NCBI RefSeq assembly: GCF_000178955.2
Contig: NC_016631.1
Span: 806,001 to 870,000, forward strand
Source: Granulicella mallensis MP5ACTX8
Lineage (GTDB): Bacteria; Acidobacteriota; Terriglobia; Terriglobales; Acidobacteriaceae
DNA length: 64,000 nucleotides
Reading direction: 5' to 3'
Of the stretch, positions 45,135-54,356 are shown piece after piece. Under the pieces are notes generated by a model, which worked only from the letters and a program-made list of their open reading frames with translations, searched no databases and was not told the DNA's origin. Each line of letters opens with the position of its first letter. Position 1 is the stretch's first letter. Made by a program: the position numbers and the translations under genes.

Positions 45135-46139
45135 TTGAAGAAGCGCTACATCGTATACGTCACACGCGGAGAGAACGGCACGGTAGACCGTGTCCTGATT
45201 CCCATGCGCTACGTGACTGTGTTCGTGGCGTCGGCGATCGTCGGTATGTTTACCATCGCGGGCATGGCGGGTTCGTACTCCCGGATGCTGGCCAAGGCCG
45301 AGACGACCAACCGCCTGCGCGACGAACTGGCGCTCACCCGCAAGGACTACGCTCACCTCGAAAAGACCGCGCACGAGAAAGATGTGCAGGCGGCGAGCCT
45401 TGGCTCTCTGGCCAGCGAGGTCTCCGCGATCTATGGCCTGACGGCGGGTAAATTCATGCTGTCGCACGGTCTGCACACGCCAAAGACCGTTGTTGCCGAC
45501 TCCGCGAAGGCTCCGCTGAAGGACGACTCCACCGACCTCACGGACGACAACTACTACAAGTCGCTCGACACGTTTTACGCTCTGCGGAGCACGGCCGCCC
45601 AGGGCCTGGCGGCACGCAATCTGGGACAGGGACTTGATCAGAGCCTTGGCGCTCGCGGCACGTTGAACGGCTTTGCCGGTCTCGACGCTGATTCGAACCA
45701 GTTCAACATGCCCGATATGTGGCCCATCCTCGGACCGATCACCAGCGGCTTCGGCGAGCGCATCGATCCTGTGCTGGGCATGGGCATTGGCGAGTTCCAT
45801 AAGGGAGTCGACATCGGCTCGCCCGACGGCACTCCGGTGCACGCTCCTGCCGAAGGACGTGTCCTGAAAGCAGGCATGGGCTCGGGCTACGGCCGCGAGA
45901 TCGAGATTGACCATGGCAATGGAATCGTTACGGTGTACGGCCATCTGCAGGGCTACAACGTGACCGAAGGCCAGACAGTGGCGAAGGGCGAGGTCATCGG
46001 CTTCGTCGGCCACAGCGGCCACGCGACCGGCTCGCATCTGCATTACGAAGTCCAGGTTCGCGGTACGGCGGTAAACCCGCACAAGTATCTGCGGACGACC
46101 ATGGCACAACTCGGTGGCGGACCGGCCAGCGGCCTGTAA
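45135..46139 (+). CDS. Membrane-anchored M23 family peptidase
   Basis: The 334-residue protein has an N-terminal transmembrane helix (about 25-47), a coiled coil (about 52-80) and a C-terminal LytM domain (about 205-315) with zinc ligands in EFHKGVDIGSPDG and GSHLHYEVQ and a third His in VYGHLQGY. This is the layout of cell-wall endopeptidases or activators of amidases in division. The start is a TTG, with AGAGG about eleven bases upstream, because the first conserved residues MKKRYIVYVTRG begin there. Confidence 0.9.
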   Translation: MKKRYIVYVTRGENGTVDRVLIPMRYVTVFVASAIVGMFTIAGMAGSYSRMLAKAETTNRLRDELALTRKDYAHLEKTAHEKDVQAASLGSLASEVSAIYGLTAGKFMLSHGLHTPKTVVADSAKAPLKDDSTDLTDDNYYKSLDTFYALRSTAAQGLAARNLGQGLDQSLGARGTLNGFAGLDADSNQFNMPDMWPILGPITSGFGERIDPVLGMGIGEFHKGVDIGSPDGTPVHAPAEGRVLKAGMGSGYGREIEIDHGNGIVTVYGHLQGYNVTEGQTVAKGEVIGFVGHSGHATGSHLHYEVQVRGTAVNPHKYLRTTMAQLGGGPASGL

Positions 46140-46167
46140 ATACCTGTTAAGCAATCAAAGGAGTTCT

Positions 46168-47075
46168 GTGCGTCACTTCGCTCGACTCGTCCTTTGTCTT
46201 ACGCTGTCAGGGCCCTTCACGCTTTTCTCGCAGACGGTAGTTGTTCCTGCGACCCAGCCCACACTCTCCCGACACTATGAACCAGGCGAACGCCTTGTCT
46301 ACAGAATGCACGGCATCAACGAAGGCCATTCCTCCACCCGCCGGTACGATGCTCTCGCAACGGGACTCGTCATAAGGGCGCCTCGGGGAATTTCGTTGAG
46401 CAGTTTCACTGGTCGGACGTACATAGCAACGGCGAGGCCTTCACCCTCGCCCCCGAAAGCCAGCAGCTTCAACAGACTGTGTCCCTCGATCCGGGCCACC
46501 GTCTCGCCATGCCCAGTCTCGCAACGGTGCAGCCGGCACTCATCGGTCCTATCGCCGACCTGCTCACGTTCTACGCCGATGTCCAGCTTGCGATGCGGCA
46601 AAAAAGCCTCATCCATGCGGGCGATCATGTCTTCGTCAAACGCAGCATCCCCAACTCCTGGGCGTACGGCACTCATGTTCTGCTCGGTCAGGACGTCATC
46701 GACTTCGACATCACGTTGCAGTCGGTCGATGAGGCCACGCACACGGCCATGCTGATCGTGCGCCACGTTCCCCCTGCGGAGCTTCAGCTCAAGTTGCCCG
46801 CCACGTGGATGCTCAAGCCTGTCGGCTCTACGCCGAACAACTGGGTGCAGGTGGAAAAGACCGGGGAGGGGAAGTACATTGCCGGCATCGGCCACGAGAC
46901 CTTTGAAGCCGACATCAAGATCTCGCTGCCGTCGGGCTGTATTCTCTCTGCCACCATGGACAATCCGGTAGATGTCCTGGAGCGGACGTGCGACGACGCC
47001 GACCTGGCAACCTGCGGTGAACCCGCGAGCTATCGTATCCGGCGCCAGATCAGCCTGGATGCTCAGCCGAATTAG
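46168..47075 (+). pseudogene. Secreted protein of unknown function, frameshifted
   Basis: A signal peptide (MRHFARLVLCLTLSGPFTLF) follows a GTG start with AAAGGAG. The first frame carries the product to about YDALATGLVI; the continuation NFVEQFHWSDVHSNGEAFTL to the end ISLDAQPN is in another frame. The frames join near 46373-46380, in AAGGGCG, where one more A or G restores a single reading frame of about 302 residues. The second part is rich in beta strands without known motifs. Could be a sequencing error. Confidence 0.65.
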
Positions 47076-47830
47076 CGCGAACTGCGTGGCCCGCGAGCAA
47101 TCAACGTCGCCACATACCCCGCACCAAATCCATTGTCGATATTGACCACCGTGATATTCGGCGAGCAGGCATTCAGCATCCCCAGCAGAGCCGCGACGCC
47201 TTCAAACGCCGCCCCATAGCCGACACTGGTCGGCACGGCAATCACCGGTGCTTCCACCAGTCCGCCGACGACGCTCGGCAACGCGCCCTCCATGCCCGCG
47301 CAGCAGACGATGACATCGGCCACCCGCAGCTTGTCGAGCTGCGCCAGCAGACGCTGCAATCCAGCCACGCCCACATCGGTAATGCGTGTCACCTCTGCGC
47401 CGAAGATCTCTGCCGTCACCGCGGCTTCTTCCGCAACCGGCAGATCGCTGGTGCCTGCGCAGATGACGGTGACGCGCCCCTGCACCGGCGGAGCGTTCTG
47501 AGCCAGCGTAATGCAGCGTGCGAGTTCGTGGTGCTGCGCCGTAGGCACGGTTTCTTGGACGGCAGTGAAGTGCTCCTGCGAAGCCCGAGTGGCGAGCACG
47601 CTCACGCCGCTCGCCGCGAGCTTCACGAAGATGGCTGCGACCTGCTCCGGCGTCTTGCCGGCGGCAAAGACGACCTCCGGCATTCCCGAGCGCAGCGACC
47701 GATGATGATCGAGCTTGGCGAAGCCAAGGTCCTCAAAGGGCAGCGAGGCCAGCCTGTCGGCGACCTTTTCAGGAGTGGTTTTATTGGCTTCGAGCTGTCG
47801 CAACAGCTCGAGCACGGCCTCACGACGCAT
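47072..47830 (-). CDS. larB: LarB, pyridinium-3,5-biscarboxylate synthase
   Basis: The 252-residue product resembles PurE over its C-terminal two thirds (TSDLPVAEEAAVTAEIFG, CAGMEGALPSVVGGLV, PTSVGYGAAFEGVAALLGML), as LarB does. LarB carboxylates and hydrolyses nicotinic acid adenine dinucleotide, the first step to the nickel-pincer cofactor. It overlaps larE by 11 bases. Confidence 0.9.
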   Translation of the reverse strand: MRREAVLELLRQLEANKTTPEKVADRLASLPFEDLGFAKLDHHRSLRSGMPEVVFAAGKTPEQVAAIFVKLAASGVSVLATRASQEHFTAVQETVPTAQHHELARCITLAQNAPPVQGRVTVICAGTSDLPVAEEAAVTAEIFGAEVTRITDVGVAGLQRLLAQLDKLRVADVIVCCAGMEGALPSVVGGLVEAPVIAVPTSVGYGAAFEGVAALLGMLNACSPNITVVNIDNGFGAGYVATLIARGPRSSR

Positions 47831-48674
47831 GGCTGGAACGCGCTCCCATCAGCATCTCCACAGGCAGCAGGGCATTCATCGAACCGGAGCGATATCCCTG
47901 TGTATCGAGCGTGACATAGGTGAATCCGGCCGCGCGAACCGCTGCGGTGATGCTGTCCAGTGTCGCTAGCGTCAGCCCTTGCGCAAGCGTGCCGCGATCC
48001 AGCTCGACGCGCGCCAATTCGCCATGATGCCGCACGCGCACGTGCAAAAAGCCGAGCTCGTGCAGCGCATCTTCGGCCTGCTCGACCTGCAGCAGCGCCT
48101 CGCGGCTTACGGGCCGGCCATACTCCAGGCGCGACGACAGGCACGCCGACGCGGGCTTGTCCCAGACGCTCAGATTCGCGGCCTGCGCCAGGGCACGAAT
48201 CGCCTGCTTGCCCAGTCCCGCTTCGGCCAGGGGAGCAGCCGCATGGTGCTGTTCTGCGGCCTTCTGGCCGGGACGAAAGTCGCCGCTGTCATCGGTATTG
48301 CGGCCATAGGCGATGGTGGCAAAGCCCAGCTCGGCGCGTAGCGCTTCCATGGCGTCGAACAACTCGTCCTTGCAGTGGAAGCAGCGCTGGCCATCGTTAC
48401 GCACGTAGTCGGCTCGCTCCATCTCGTTTGTCTGCAGGATGTGCAGCGGAATCGTATGGGCCTCGGCAAAGGCAATGGCGGCGGCGAGCTCCTTGCGTGG
48501 CAGGCTGGGCGAGTCGGAGATGACGGCAAGCATGTTCGGGCCGAGAACCTCGTACGCCTCCCACGCGAGATAGGCCGAGTCGACGCCGCCGGAGTACGCC
48601 ACCATCAGCCGCTCATGCTGCGCGAGGATGCTGCGGAGACGGTGGCGTTCTTCGTCCTGTAAGGATTTATTCAT
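47820..48674 (-). CDS. larE: LarE, ATP-dependent sulfur insertase
   Basis: The 284-residue product has the PP-loop SGGVDSAYLA, GQRCFHCKDELF and KPASACLSSRLEYGR. LarE adds sulfur to the LarB product. The CFHC pair and the later Cys in SACLSS form a three-Cys set, which in some LarE proteins holds an iron-sulfur cluster used in repeated turnover, from memory. It is cotranslated with larB. Confidence 0.93.
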   Translation of the reverse strand: MNKSLQDEERHRLRSILAQHERLMVAYSGGVDSAYLAWEAYEVLGPNMLAVISDSPSLPRKELAAAIAFAEAHTIPLHILQTNEMERADYVRNDGQRCFHCKDELFDAMEALRAELGFATIAYGRNTDDSGDFRPGQKAAEQHHAAAPLAEAGLGKQAIRALAQAANLSVWDKPASACLSSRLEYGRPVSREALLQVEQAEDALHELGFLHVRVRHHGELARVELDRGTLAQGLTLATLDSITAAVRAAGFTYVTLDTQGYRSGSMNALLPVEMLMGARSSHAS

Positions 48675-48730
48675 GGTGGTCTCTATAGCGGTCGCTCTCG
48701 TTTCGCCTTTGTTCTTGCTGTTGCCCTTGC

Positions 48731-48864
48731 CTTTCTTGTTGTCATTCCCGAAGGGAATCTGCTTCCTGCCGGATCACCGCAATGCTAAGCCCCGCTTTCG
48801 TCCAGGACGACCGCGCCGCATCGGGCAAACAGCAGATTCCCTCCGGGAATGACAACAAGAAAAG
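48731..48864. repeat. Dispersed palindromic element (GTCATTCCCG-AGGGAATC type)
   Basis: Arms CTTGTTGTCATTCCCGAAGG and its near-complement flank about 65 bases. The arms have the same GTCATTCC start and CTTTTC tails as the elements at 20891 and 60878. It separates larE from larA. Confidence 0.8.
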
Positions 48865-48881
48865 CAAATACAACAACCTTT

Positions 48882-50231
48882 CTACTGCGCCGCCTTCTCC
48901 GCCTCGGCCAACTGCTCCGGGCTGCTCAAATCACGGCGATGCGGATCATTCAGCTTATCCTTCGTCGCCCAAAGTCCCGCCGATGGCGTCGAGATGTAGA
49001 ACACCTCTTCTCCATCCGGCATCGTGTTCCAGCCTTCCTTCATGGTCGCCGGGTTGTAGCGAGCCTGCATCTCGGCGAGATCGGCATAGTTATACCCGAC
49101 TTGCTCGATCTCCGCCTTCGTCAGGTGGCCCGGGGCATAGGTAATGGTGAAGCGGCCTTCGCTGGAGCCGTGGATGAGATGCGCCACGCCATGCGGAATG
49201 GCCTGCATATCGGCCTCGGTCTTGTAGAGTGCCAGCGTGTAGGGCGTGCCCTTGTAGCCATACTTGCGGATCAGCGCGTCGACTTCGGGTTGTTCTCCAA
49301 AGCGTTCGACACCCGGTGCGAGGATGAGCAACTCACCCCCATCGGCGATGGCCATGCGCGTGCGGTAGACGGCCTTGTTCGCCACCCAGGTCGCGCGGAA
49401 CTCGTCAGCCTGCATCACGGCGACGACCTTCTTGATCGGCTTGTCGAAGACCGTGATGTTCTGCTCGCGGCTGCGGCGCGCGGCCTGCAGGTAGGTCTCG
49501 AGATCGTCGCCGACGAAGAGCCCGCTCGTCACCAGCTTGTTCTCCTTGTCGCGCTGCATCACGATCTGGATGTAGCAGTCCGGCACATGCTTCATGTACT
49601 TCTCTTCGGCATAGTTGAAGCACGCGCGCAGCGGTGTCACCAGGCAGCCGAGGTTGTTCTCGATGCCATACACTGCGGCCGCAATGTGCGAGGCGCAGAT
49701 CGTATCCTTGCCCGCAACGCCGATGAAGTAGTTCTTGTTGTGGTTCGCAAAGCCCAGCACTTCGTGCGGAACGACATGCCCGACGTTGATGACCAGGTCC
49801 CACTGCTCGGTCATGAGCTTGGTATTCAGGTCGATCGGGATGTCCCAGTCGGCAGCACCACCGGTGGTTGCGTCTACATATTTTCCCGGCACCACGCCGA
49901 CGTGCGTGCAGCCATTGCGCCAGTCGTGCGCGAAGATGCGCTCGTGCGGAATCGAGCCGAACATCCACTTGTTCTCAGCCTCGGTGTGCGGCACGTGCTG
50001 TCCCAGCGTCGGGATGACCTCCACGTGCGCTCCCGCCGCATCCAGCTCGCGATAGAGCAGCTCGGTAATATGGCCCGCGCCGGAGTGCGCACGCGTGAGA
50101 TCAGGCGGCAGCAGCAGGACCCGCTTGAGGTTGCCGTTGATACGGGTGCGGGCTTCGGCGAGCAGGCGGGTGCAGGCTTCGGCGATCTGCTGCTGCGAGA
50201 GGGCGTCTTCTTCGATAGTGAACCAGGGCAC
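48882..50231 (-). CDS. larA: LarA-family nickel-pincer racemase/epimerase
   Basis: The 449-residue product has LLPPDLTRAHSGAG, the His-rich GHVVPHEVLGFANHNKNYFIGVAGK, where the Lys in GKDTI is the cofactor tether, and a metal-site HIAAAVYGIE. The family interconverts lactate or other 2-hydroxyacids using the nickel-pincer nucleotide. Since the neighbours are larE and larB, it needs LarC for nickel insertion, which is absent in this window. Substrate not certain; lactate is the default. Confidence 0.9.
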   Translation of the reverse strand: MPWFTIEEDALSQQQIAEACTRLLAEARTRINGNLKRVLLLPPDLTRAHSGAGHITELLYRELDAAGAHVEVIPTLGQHVPHTEAENKWMFGSIPHERIFAHDWRNGCTHVGVVPGKYVDATTGGAADWDIPIDLNTKLMTEQWDLVINVGHVVPHEVLGFANHNKNYFIGVAGKDTICASHIAAAVYGIENNLGCLVTPLRACFNYAEEKYMKHVPDCYIQIVMQRDKENKLVTSGLFVGDDLETYLQAARRSREQNITVFDKPIKKVVAVMQADEFRATWVANKAVYRTRMAIADGGELLILAPGVERFGEQPEVDALIRKYGYKGTPYTLALYKTEADMQAIPHGVAHLIHGSSEGRFTITYAPGHLTKAEIEQVGYNYADLAEMQARYNPATMKEGWNTMPDGEEVFYISTPSAGLWATKDKLNDPHRRDLSSPEQLAEAEKAAQ

Positions 50232-50394
50232 GGCGGGAACTCCTAGGGGTCGTTACGATCTTACGGTCTTTCAATCTGCGTCTCCGACTCTACCGAACGC
50301 TCTTACAAGAAGGCAAATTTGTAAGACAGCATAGCGAAAGAAAGGCGGCATGTCCCTGGAGCACGCTGACCGGTTTTTGCAGTTGATTGTTTTT

Positions 50395-50435
50395 CGCCGT
50401 CGTCCTGAGCCAACGGCGAAGGACCCCCGCATTGG
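50395..50435. repeat. Half copy of the CGTCCTGAGC-CGAAGGACC repeat
   Basis: TTTCGCCGTCGTCCTGAGCC and CGAAGGACCCCC match the arm of the 31981 element. The rest of 50232-50520 has nothing recognisable. Confidence 0.55.
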
Positions 50436-50522
50436 GTACCACCACGGACGCTGGTACCACCCCACTCTGGGACTTTCAGCCTGCCCACGACCATTCGACT
50501 CGCAATCGAATGAGCTTAGGTC

Positions 50523-50557
50523 TTGACTTTTATCGCAATTAGCAATATAAATATTGC
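50523..50557 (+). promoter_or_regulatory. Promoter with operator palindrome for the XRE gene
   Basis: TTGACT (50523-50528), a 17-base gap and TATAAA (50546-50551) form a near-consensus sigma-70 promoter. The -10 overlaps a perfect palindrome GCAATATAAATATTGC (50542-50557), and similar GCAAT motifs flank it. This is the expected place for autorepression by the XRE protein. Confidence 0.7.
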
Positions 50558-50583
50558 AATCCGCAATACACGGAGAGCAAGAA

Positions 50584-51153
50584 ATGAAACTGTGCGACAA
50601 AATCCGGTACCTGCGCGAGGTTGAAGGCAGTCTGCGCGGTCTGGGCCGCGCGATGACCCAGGGCGAACTGGTCAAGGCCATCGCGGCGGAGATGGAAGAG
50701 TCGATCAGCCAGAGCTATCTCTCGCAGATCGAGAGCGGCGCCCGCCCGCACCTCACTAATACCTCGCGGCTGCTGCTGGCGAAGTTCTTCAAGGTACATC
50801 CCGGCTACCTGGTCGATGACCCCGAGGGCTATCACGCCGAACTGCTCAGCGACCTGCGCGGCCTGGAGGACAAGCTCGACCTCTGGCTGATCGGCGGCGC
50901 GGAGCGTTTTCGCCGCGACCCCGAACTGCGCCGAGCCTTGTTGGCGGTAGCACGGCACGAGGATTCGCGCGGCTGCCTGCTGCTGCTCGAAAGCGTGCTG
51001 GAGACGCCATCGCTGGCGGAGCGCTTGCTGGAGCTGCTGCGGCCTGTGCCGAAGCTGGCAACGCGGCCGCTGGCCCTGGTAGAACCAGCCGCGGAGAGCG
51101 CAAGTGTAAGTAAGCGTGTCATGAAGAAGAAGTCCGGGCCCAGTACGAAGTAA
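50584..51153 (+). CDS. XRE family transcriptional regulator
   Basis: A 189-residue protein with an N-terminal helix-turn-helix (about residues 1-75: IRYLREVEGSLRGLG, SYLSQIESGARPHLTNTSR) and a helical C-terminal domain of unknown type (about 85-160), ending in a basic tail. GGAGAGCAAGAA precedes the ATG. It is 11 bases ahead of an NfeD gene and is presumably the regulator of the membrane-stress genes downstream. Confidence 0.88.
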   Translation: MKLCDKIRYLREVEGSLRGLGRAMTQGELVKAIAAEMEESISQSYLSQIESGARPHLTNTSRLLLAKFFKVHPGYLVDDPEGYHAELLSDLRGLEDKLDLWLIGGAERFRRDPELRRALLAVARHEDSRGCLLLLESVLETPSLAERLLELLRPVPKLATRPLALVEPAAESASVSKRVMKKKSGPSTK

Positions 51154-51164
51154 GGAGAGGGACG

Positions 51165-51794
51165 ATGACAGCAGCATGGGATTGGAATGCGATTTACCTG
51201 ACGTGTTTCGGCGTAGGGCTGGTACTGAGCTTCATCGCCTTCTTCGCCGGCGGCATGCACCTTCACATAGGGCACTTTCACTTTGGCGGACACCTTGGAG
51301 TGAAGGGCCACACCGGCGGCGGCTCACTCTCACCGATCAACGGGTTCACCCTGATGGCCTTCCTCTGCTGGTTTGGCGGCACGGGATACCTGCTGCACGG
51401 TGCGAACCTCTTCGGCGTCACGCTGGTGCTGCTGTTATCGGCAGTCAGCGGTCTCGTGGGAGCGGCGGTGGTCTTCTGGTTTCTCGTCGGAGTGCTGATG
51501 CCGCATGAGCGCACGCTGGAGCCCGCCGATACGGAGATGACCGGAGTTATCGGTCGCCTGAGTGGAGCGGTTTCCGCGCACGGGGTTGGCGAGATTCTGT
51601 ACTCGCAGAACGGCTCGCGGCGCAGTGCCGCGGTGCGGTCGGACGACGGAATCGCCATCGAGCGTGGAGCCGAGGTAATCGTGATGCGCTACGCACGCGG
51701 CATTGCCTACGTGCGGCGATGGGATGAGTTTGAACACGGCTTGTTGGCCGAGATGCCGGGCCGTGGCCTTGAGAAAGAAAGCAAGGAGCAGTAA
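51165..51794 (+). CDS. NfeD-like membrane protein
   Basis: A 209-residue protein with an N-terminal hydrophobic helix (about 8-30), a His/Gly-rich loop (HLHIGHFHFGGHLG), two further helices (about 62-100) and a C-terminal OB-like domain (about 120-195; GVIGRLSGAVSAHGVGEILY). This is the NfeD layout, which partners flotillin-type SPFH proteins. The downstream flotillin gene and the AAGGAGAGG site support this. Confidence 0.85.
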   Translation: MTAAWDWNAIYLTCFGVGLVLSFIAFFAGGMHLHIGHFHFGGHLGVKGHTGGGSLSPINGFTLMAFLCWFGGTGYLLHGANLFGVTLVLLLSAVSGLVGAAVVFWFLVGVLMPHERTLEPADTEMTGVIGRLSGAVSAHGVGEILYSQNGSRRSAAVRSDDGIAIERGAEVIVMRYARGIAYVRRWDEFEHGLLAEMPGRGLEKESKEQ

Positions 51795-51875
51795 CCCGGA
51801 CTGCGCGAAACAGTGCAGCCGGTCGGGCCATAAAAAGTAGGACCTTATTGAATTTGATTTTCAGAGAGGCAGGAG

Positions 51876-53327
51876 ATGGAAAACCATTACATAGTTGTCG
51901 GTGGGTTAATCGTTCTTGGAACCCTTGTGCTGATGGGCTTGATGGCGAAGATGTTTCGCAAAGCCGGCCCCAATGAAGCAGTCATCCGTTACGGCTTTCG
52001 CGGACCGAAGGTCATCAAGGGCCACGGCGCGCTGATCTTTCCGGTGGTGGAGCACTCGCGAATGCTGTCGCTGGAGCTGATGAGCTTCGACGTAGCCCCG
52101 TCGCAGGATCTCTACACCAAGCAGGGCGTTGCCGTAACCGTTGAAGCCGTCGCGCAGATCAAGGTGCGTTCGGACAACGAGTCGATCATGACGGCGGCGG
52201 AGCAGTTTCTCTCCAAGACGCCCGCAGAGCGCGAGGGCTTGATTCGTCTCGTGATGGAAGGCCACCTGCGTGGCATCATCGGTCAGCTCACGGTCGAGCA
52301 GATCGTGAAGGAGCCGGAGATGGTGGGTGAGCGTATGCGCGCCACCTGCGCCGAGGATATGAGCAAGATGGGGCTCGAAGTCGTGAGCTTCACCATCAAG
52401 GAGGTGCGCGATAAGAACGAGTACATCACCAACATGGGTCGTCCTGATATTGCGCGTATCAAGCGCGATGCCGAGATCGCCATGGCCGAAGCGGAGCGCG
52501 ACACCGCGATCCGCCGCGCAATCGCTCTAAGGGAAGCTGCGGTCGCCAAGGCTGCCGCCGACCAGGAGCGAGTGCTCGCCGAGACGATGTCGCTGGGCAA
52601 ACAGGCCGAGGCGCAGCGCGACCTCGACATCCAGAAGGCAACGTTCACCGAGCAGTCCCGCCGGCAGGAGGCGCAGGCTGACAAGGCGTATGAGCTGCAG
52701 ACCAACGTGATGCAGCAGAAGGTCATCGCCGAGCAGGTGAAGGTGCAGCAGATCGAGAAGGAAGCGCAGGTCAAGGTACAGGAGGCCGAGATCCTGCGTA
52801 ACGAGAAGGAACTCATCGCGACTGTCCTCAAGAAGTCGGAGATCGAGGCGCAGCGCATTGGCAACATGGCGAATGCCGAAAAGGCACGCATCGTCGCTGA
52901 GGCGGAAGGCAAGGCTCAGGCCATCCGTACCCAGGGTGAGGCGGAGGCTTCGATCATCTTCCAGAAGGGCGAGGCGGAAGCCAAGGCCATGAACATCAAG
53001 GCTGAGGCCTACCAGGAGTGGTCGCAGGCCGCGGTCGTCGACAAACTCATCACGAACATGGCGGATGTCGTTCGCGCCATGAGCGAGCCTCTGAGCAAGG
53101 TGGACAAGATCACCATCGTGTCCACCGGCGACGGCAAAAACGTCGGAGCGCACAAGCTCACCGGCGAGATGACCGAGATCGCAGCGCAGGTACCCGCGCT
53201 CTTCGAGGCTCTCAGCGGCATGAAGATGAGCGACCTGATGGGGAACATCAAGCAGATGACGCAGCGCCCGAACGGCGGTACGTCCGATGTTCCACCCACG
53301 ATCGAAGGGGACCGCAAGAGTGAATAA
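51876..53327 (+). CDS. Flotillin-family (SPFH) membrane scaffold protein
   Basis: The 483-residue protein has an N-terminal membrane helix (about 7-26), an SPFH domain (about 35-200, with GLIRLVMEGHLRGIIG) and a long Ala/Glu-rich coiled coil (about 200-400), as in YqiK or FloT. It organises membrane microdomains and envelope-stress responses. It is preceded by GAGAGGCAGGAG and followed by a strong terminator. Confidence 0.93.
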   Translation: MENHYIVVGGLIVLGTLVLMGLMAKMFRKAGPNEAVIRYGFRGPKVIKGHGALIFPVVEHSRMLSLELMSFDVAPSQDLYTKQGVAVTVEAVAQIKVRSDNESIMTAAEQFLSKTPAEREGLIRLVMEGHLRGIIGQLTVEQIVKEPEMVGERMRATCAEDMSKMGLEVVSFTIKEVRDKNEYITNMGRPDIARIKRDAEIAMAEAERDTAIRRAIALREAAVAKAAADQERVLAETMSLGKQAEAQRDLDIQKATFTEQSRRQEAQADKAYELQTNVMQQKVIAEQVKVQQIEKEAQVKVQEAEILRNEKELIATVLKKSEIEAQRIGNMANAEKARIVAEAEGKAQAIRTQGEAEASIIFQKGEAEAKAMNIKAEAYQEWSQAAVVDKLITNMADVVRAMSEPLSKVDKITIVSTGDGKNVGAHKLTGEMTEIAAQVPALFEALSGMKMSDLMGNIKQMTQRPNGGTSDVPPTIEGDRKSE

Positions 53328-53332
53328 CCGGC

Positions 53333-53364
53333 ACGGCGCGCGAGACAAACGTCTCGCGCGCCGT
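53333..53364 (+). terminator. Rho-independent terminator after the flotillin gene
   Basis: A 14-bp stem (ACGGCGCGCGAGAC / GTCTCGCGCGCCGT) with loop AAAC. Confidence 0.85.
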
Positions 53365-53388
53365 CGCTTATACAAGTTGTTTTGAAGG

Positions 53389-53444
53389 GTACGGCCTTTA
53401 GGCCGTACGTAGATAGCTACACTCTGCGGCGCGGCTTTAGCCGC
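53389..53444. repeat. Two CTTTAG-core palindromes
   Basis: GTACGGCCTTTAGGCCGTAC and GCGGCTTTAGCCGC lie 22 bases apart and are separate palindromes with the CTTTAG core seen at the IS target sites. Confidence 0.75.
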
Positions 53445-53530
53445 TGAGGGAATGACGCAAGCACGCCACGGATTTACGGCGGGACCACAACTCCCGCGCT
53501 TTCAAAGCAAAGAAGAAAAGGAGAACCGTC

Positions 53531-54226
53531 ATGGCACTATCGCTAATGGAAAGAGTAGCAACGCTGCTACGCGCAAACGTGAACGATCTGATCGACCGCG
53601 CCGAAGACCCCGAAAAGATGTTGAAGCAACTGGCTCTCGATATGGAGAACCAGTTACTGCAACTGAAGACGCAGGTAGCAATTGCGATCGCCGACAAACA
53701 CCTGCTCGAAAAGAAGAGCAAGGAACAGTCGCAAACTGCCGAGGACTGGCGTTTAAAGGCGGAGCTGGCGGTGACCAAGGGCAAGGACGATCTGGCCCGT
53801 GCCGCACTCGACCGTGCCCTGACGCACGAGAAGATGGCCGGGGACCTCCTGCACCAGGTCGAAGAGCAGACCGAAGAGGTCGAAGGGATGCGCATGACGT
53901 ACAACAAGCTGCAAGGCAAGTTGAAAGAGACGCAGGCCCACTGTGTGTTGCTGATCGCGCAGCATCGCCGCGCGCAGATGGCGGGCAAGGCGATTACGGC
54001 GCGTGAGGCAGCGGAGCAGGTGGCTGTAAGCCTCGGTCGCGGCCCGGCGCTTGACCGCGTCAAAGCCCGCATCCAGAGCGCCGAAGCGCATAACTACGCC
54101 GGCAAACAGATGCTCGAAGACGACACGCTGGAAGACGACTTCGCGAAGCTGGAACGCGACGAGAAGGTCGAACGGCTGTTGGGCGAGTTGAAAGAGAAGC
54201 AAGCCCACATGCTGGAGGCCGGCTGA
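53531..54226 (+). CDS. pspA: PspA/IM30 (Vipp1) family envelope-stress protein
   Basis: The 231-residue all-helical coiled-coil protein begins MALSLMERVATLLRANVNDLIDRAEDP, the amphipathic membrane-binding start of the family, and has the MLKQLALDMENQL and FAKLERDE parts. It supports membrane integrity under stress. AAGGAGAACCGTC precedes the ATG. It follows flotillin after a terminator and repeat, so it may have its own promoter. Confidence 0.93.
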   Translation: MALSLMERVATLLRANVNDLIDRAEDPEKMLKQLALDMENQLLQLKTQVAIAIADKHLLEKKSKEQSQTAEDWRLKAELAVTKGKDDLARAALDRALTHEKMAGDLLHQVEEQTEEVEGMRMTYNKLQGKLKETQAHCVLLIAQHRRAQMAGKAITAREAAEQVAVSLGRGPALDRVKARIQSAEAHNYAGKQMLEDDTLEDDFAKLERDEKVERLLGELKEKQAHMLEAG

Positions 54227-54252
54227 GCCTTTTGGGTGGTTTGCCTGGAGGG

Positions 54253-54299
54253 CTGTACGCGCGATTCATTCACGGCAGCATGATGAGTCGCGCGTACAG
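54253..54299. repeat. Palindromic repeat after pspA
   Basis: CTGTACGCGCGATTCAT and ATGAGTCGCGCGTACAG form an inverted pair with one mismatch and a 13-base loop; it may end the pspA transcript. A related motif is inside the element at 55820. Confidence 0.7.
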
Positions 54300-54356
54300 A
54301 GATAGCTGTCATGATGCCTGCAAAGAACCTTTACAAATGGACCATGGGGAATTGAT

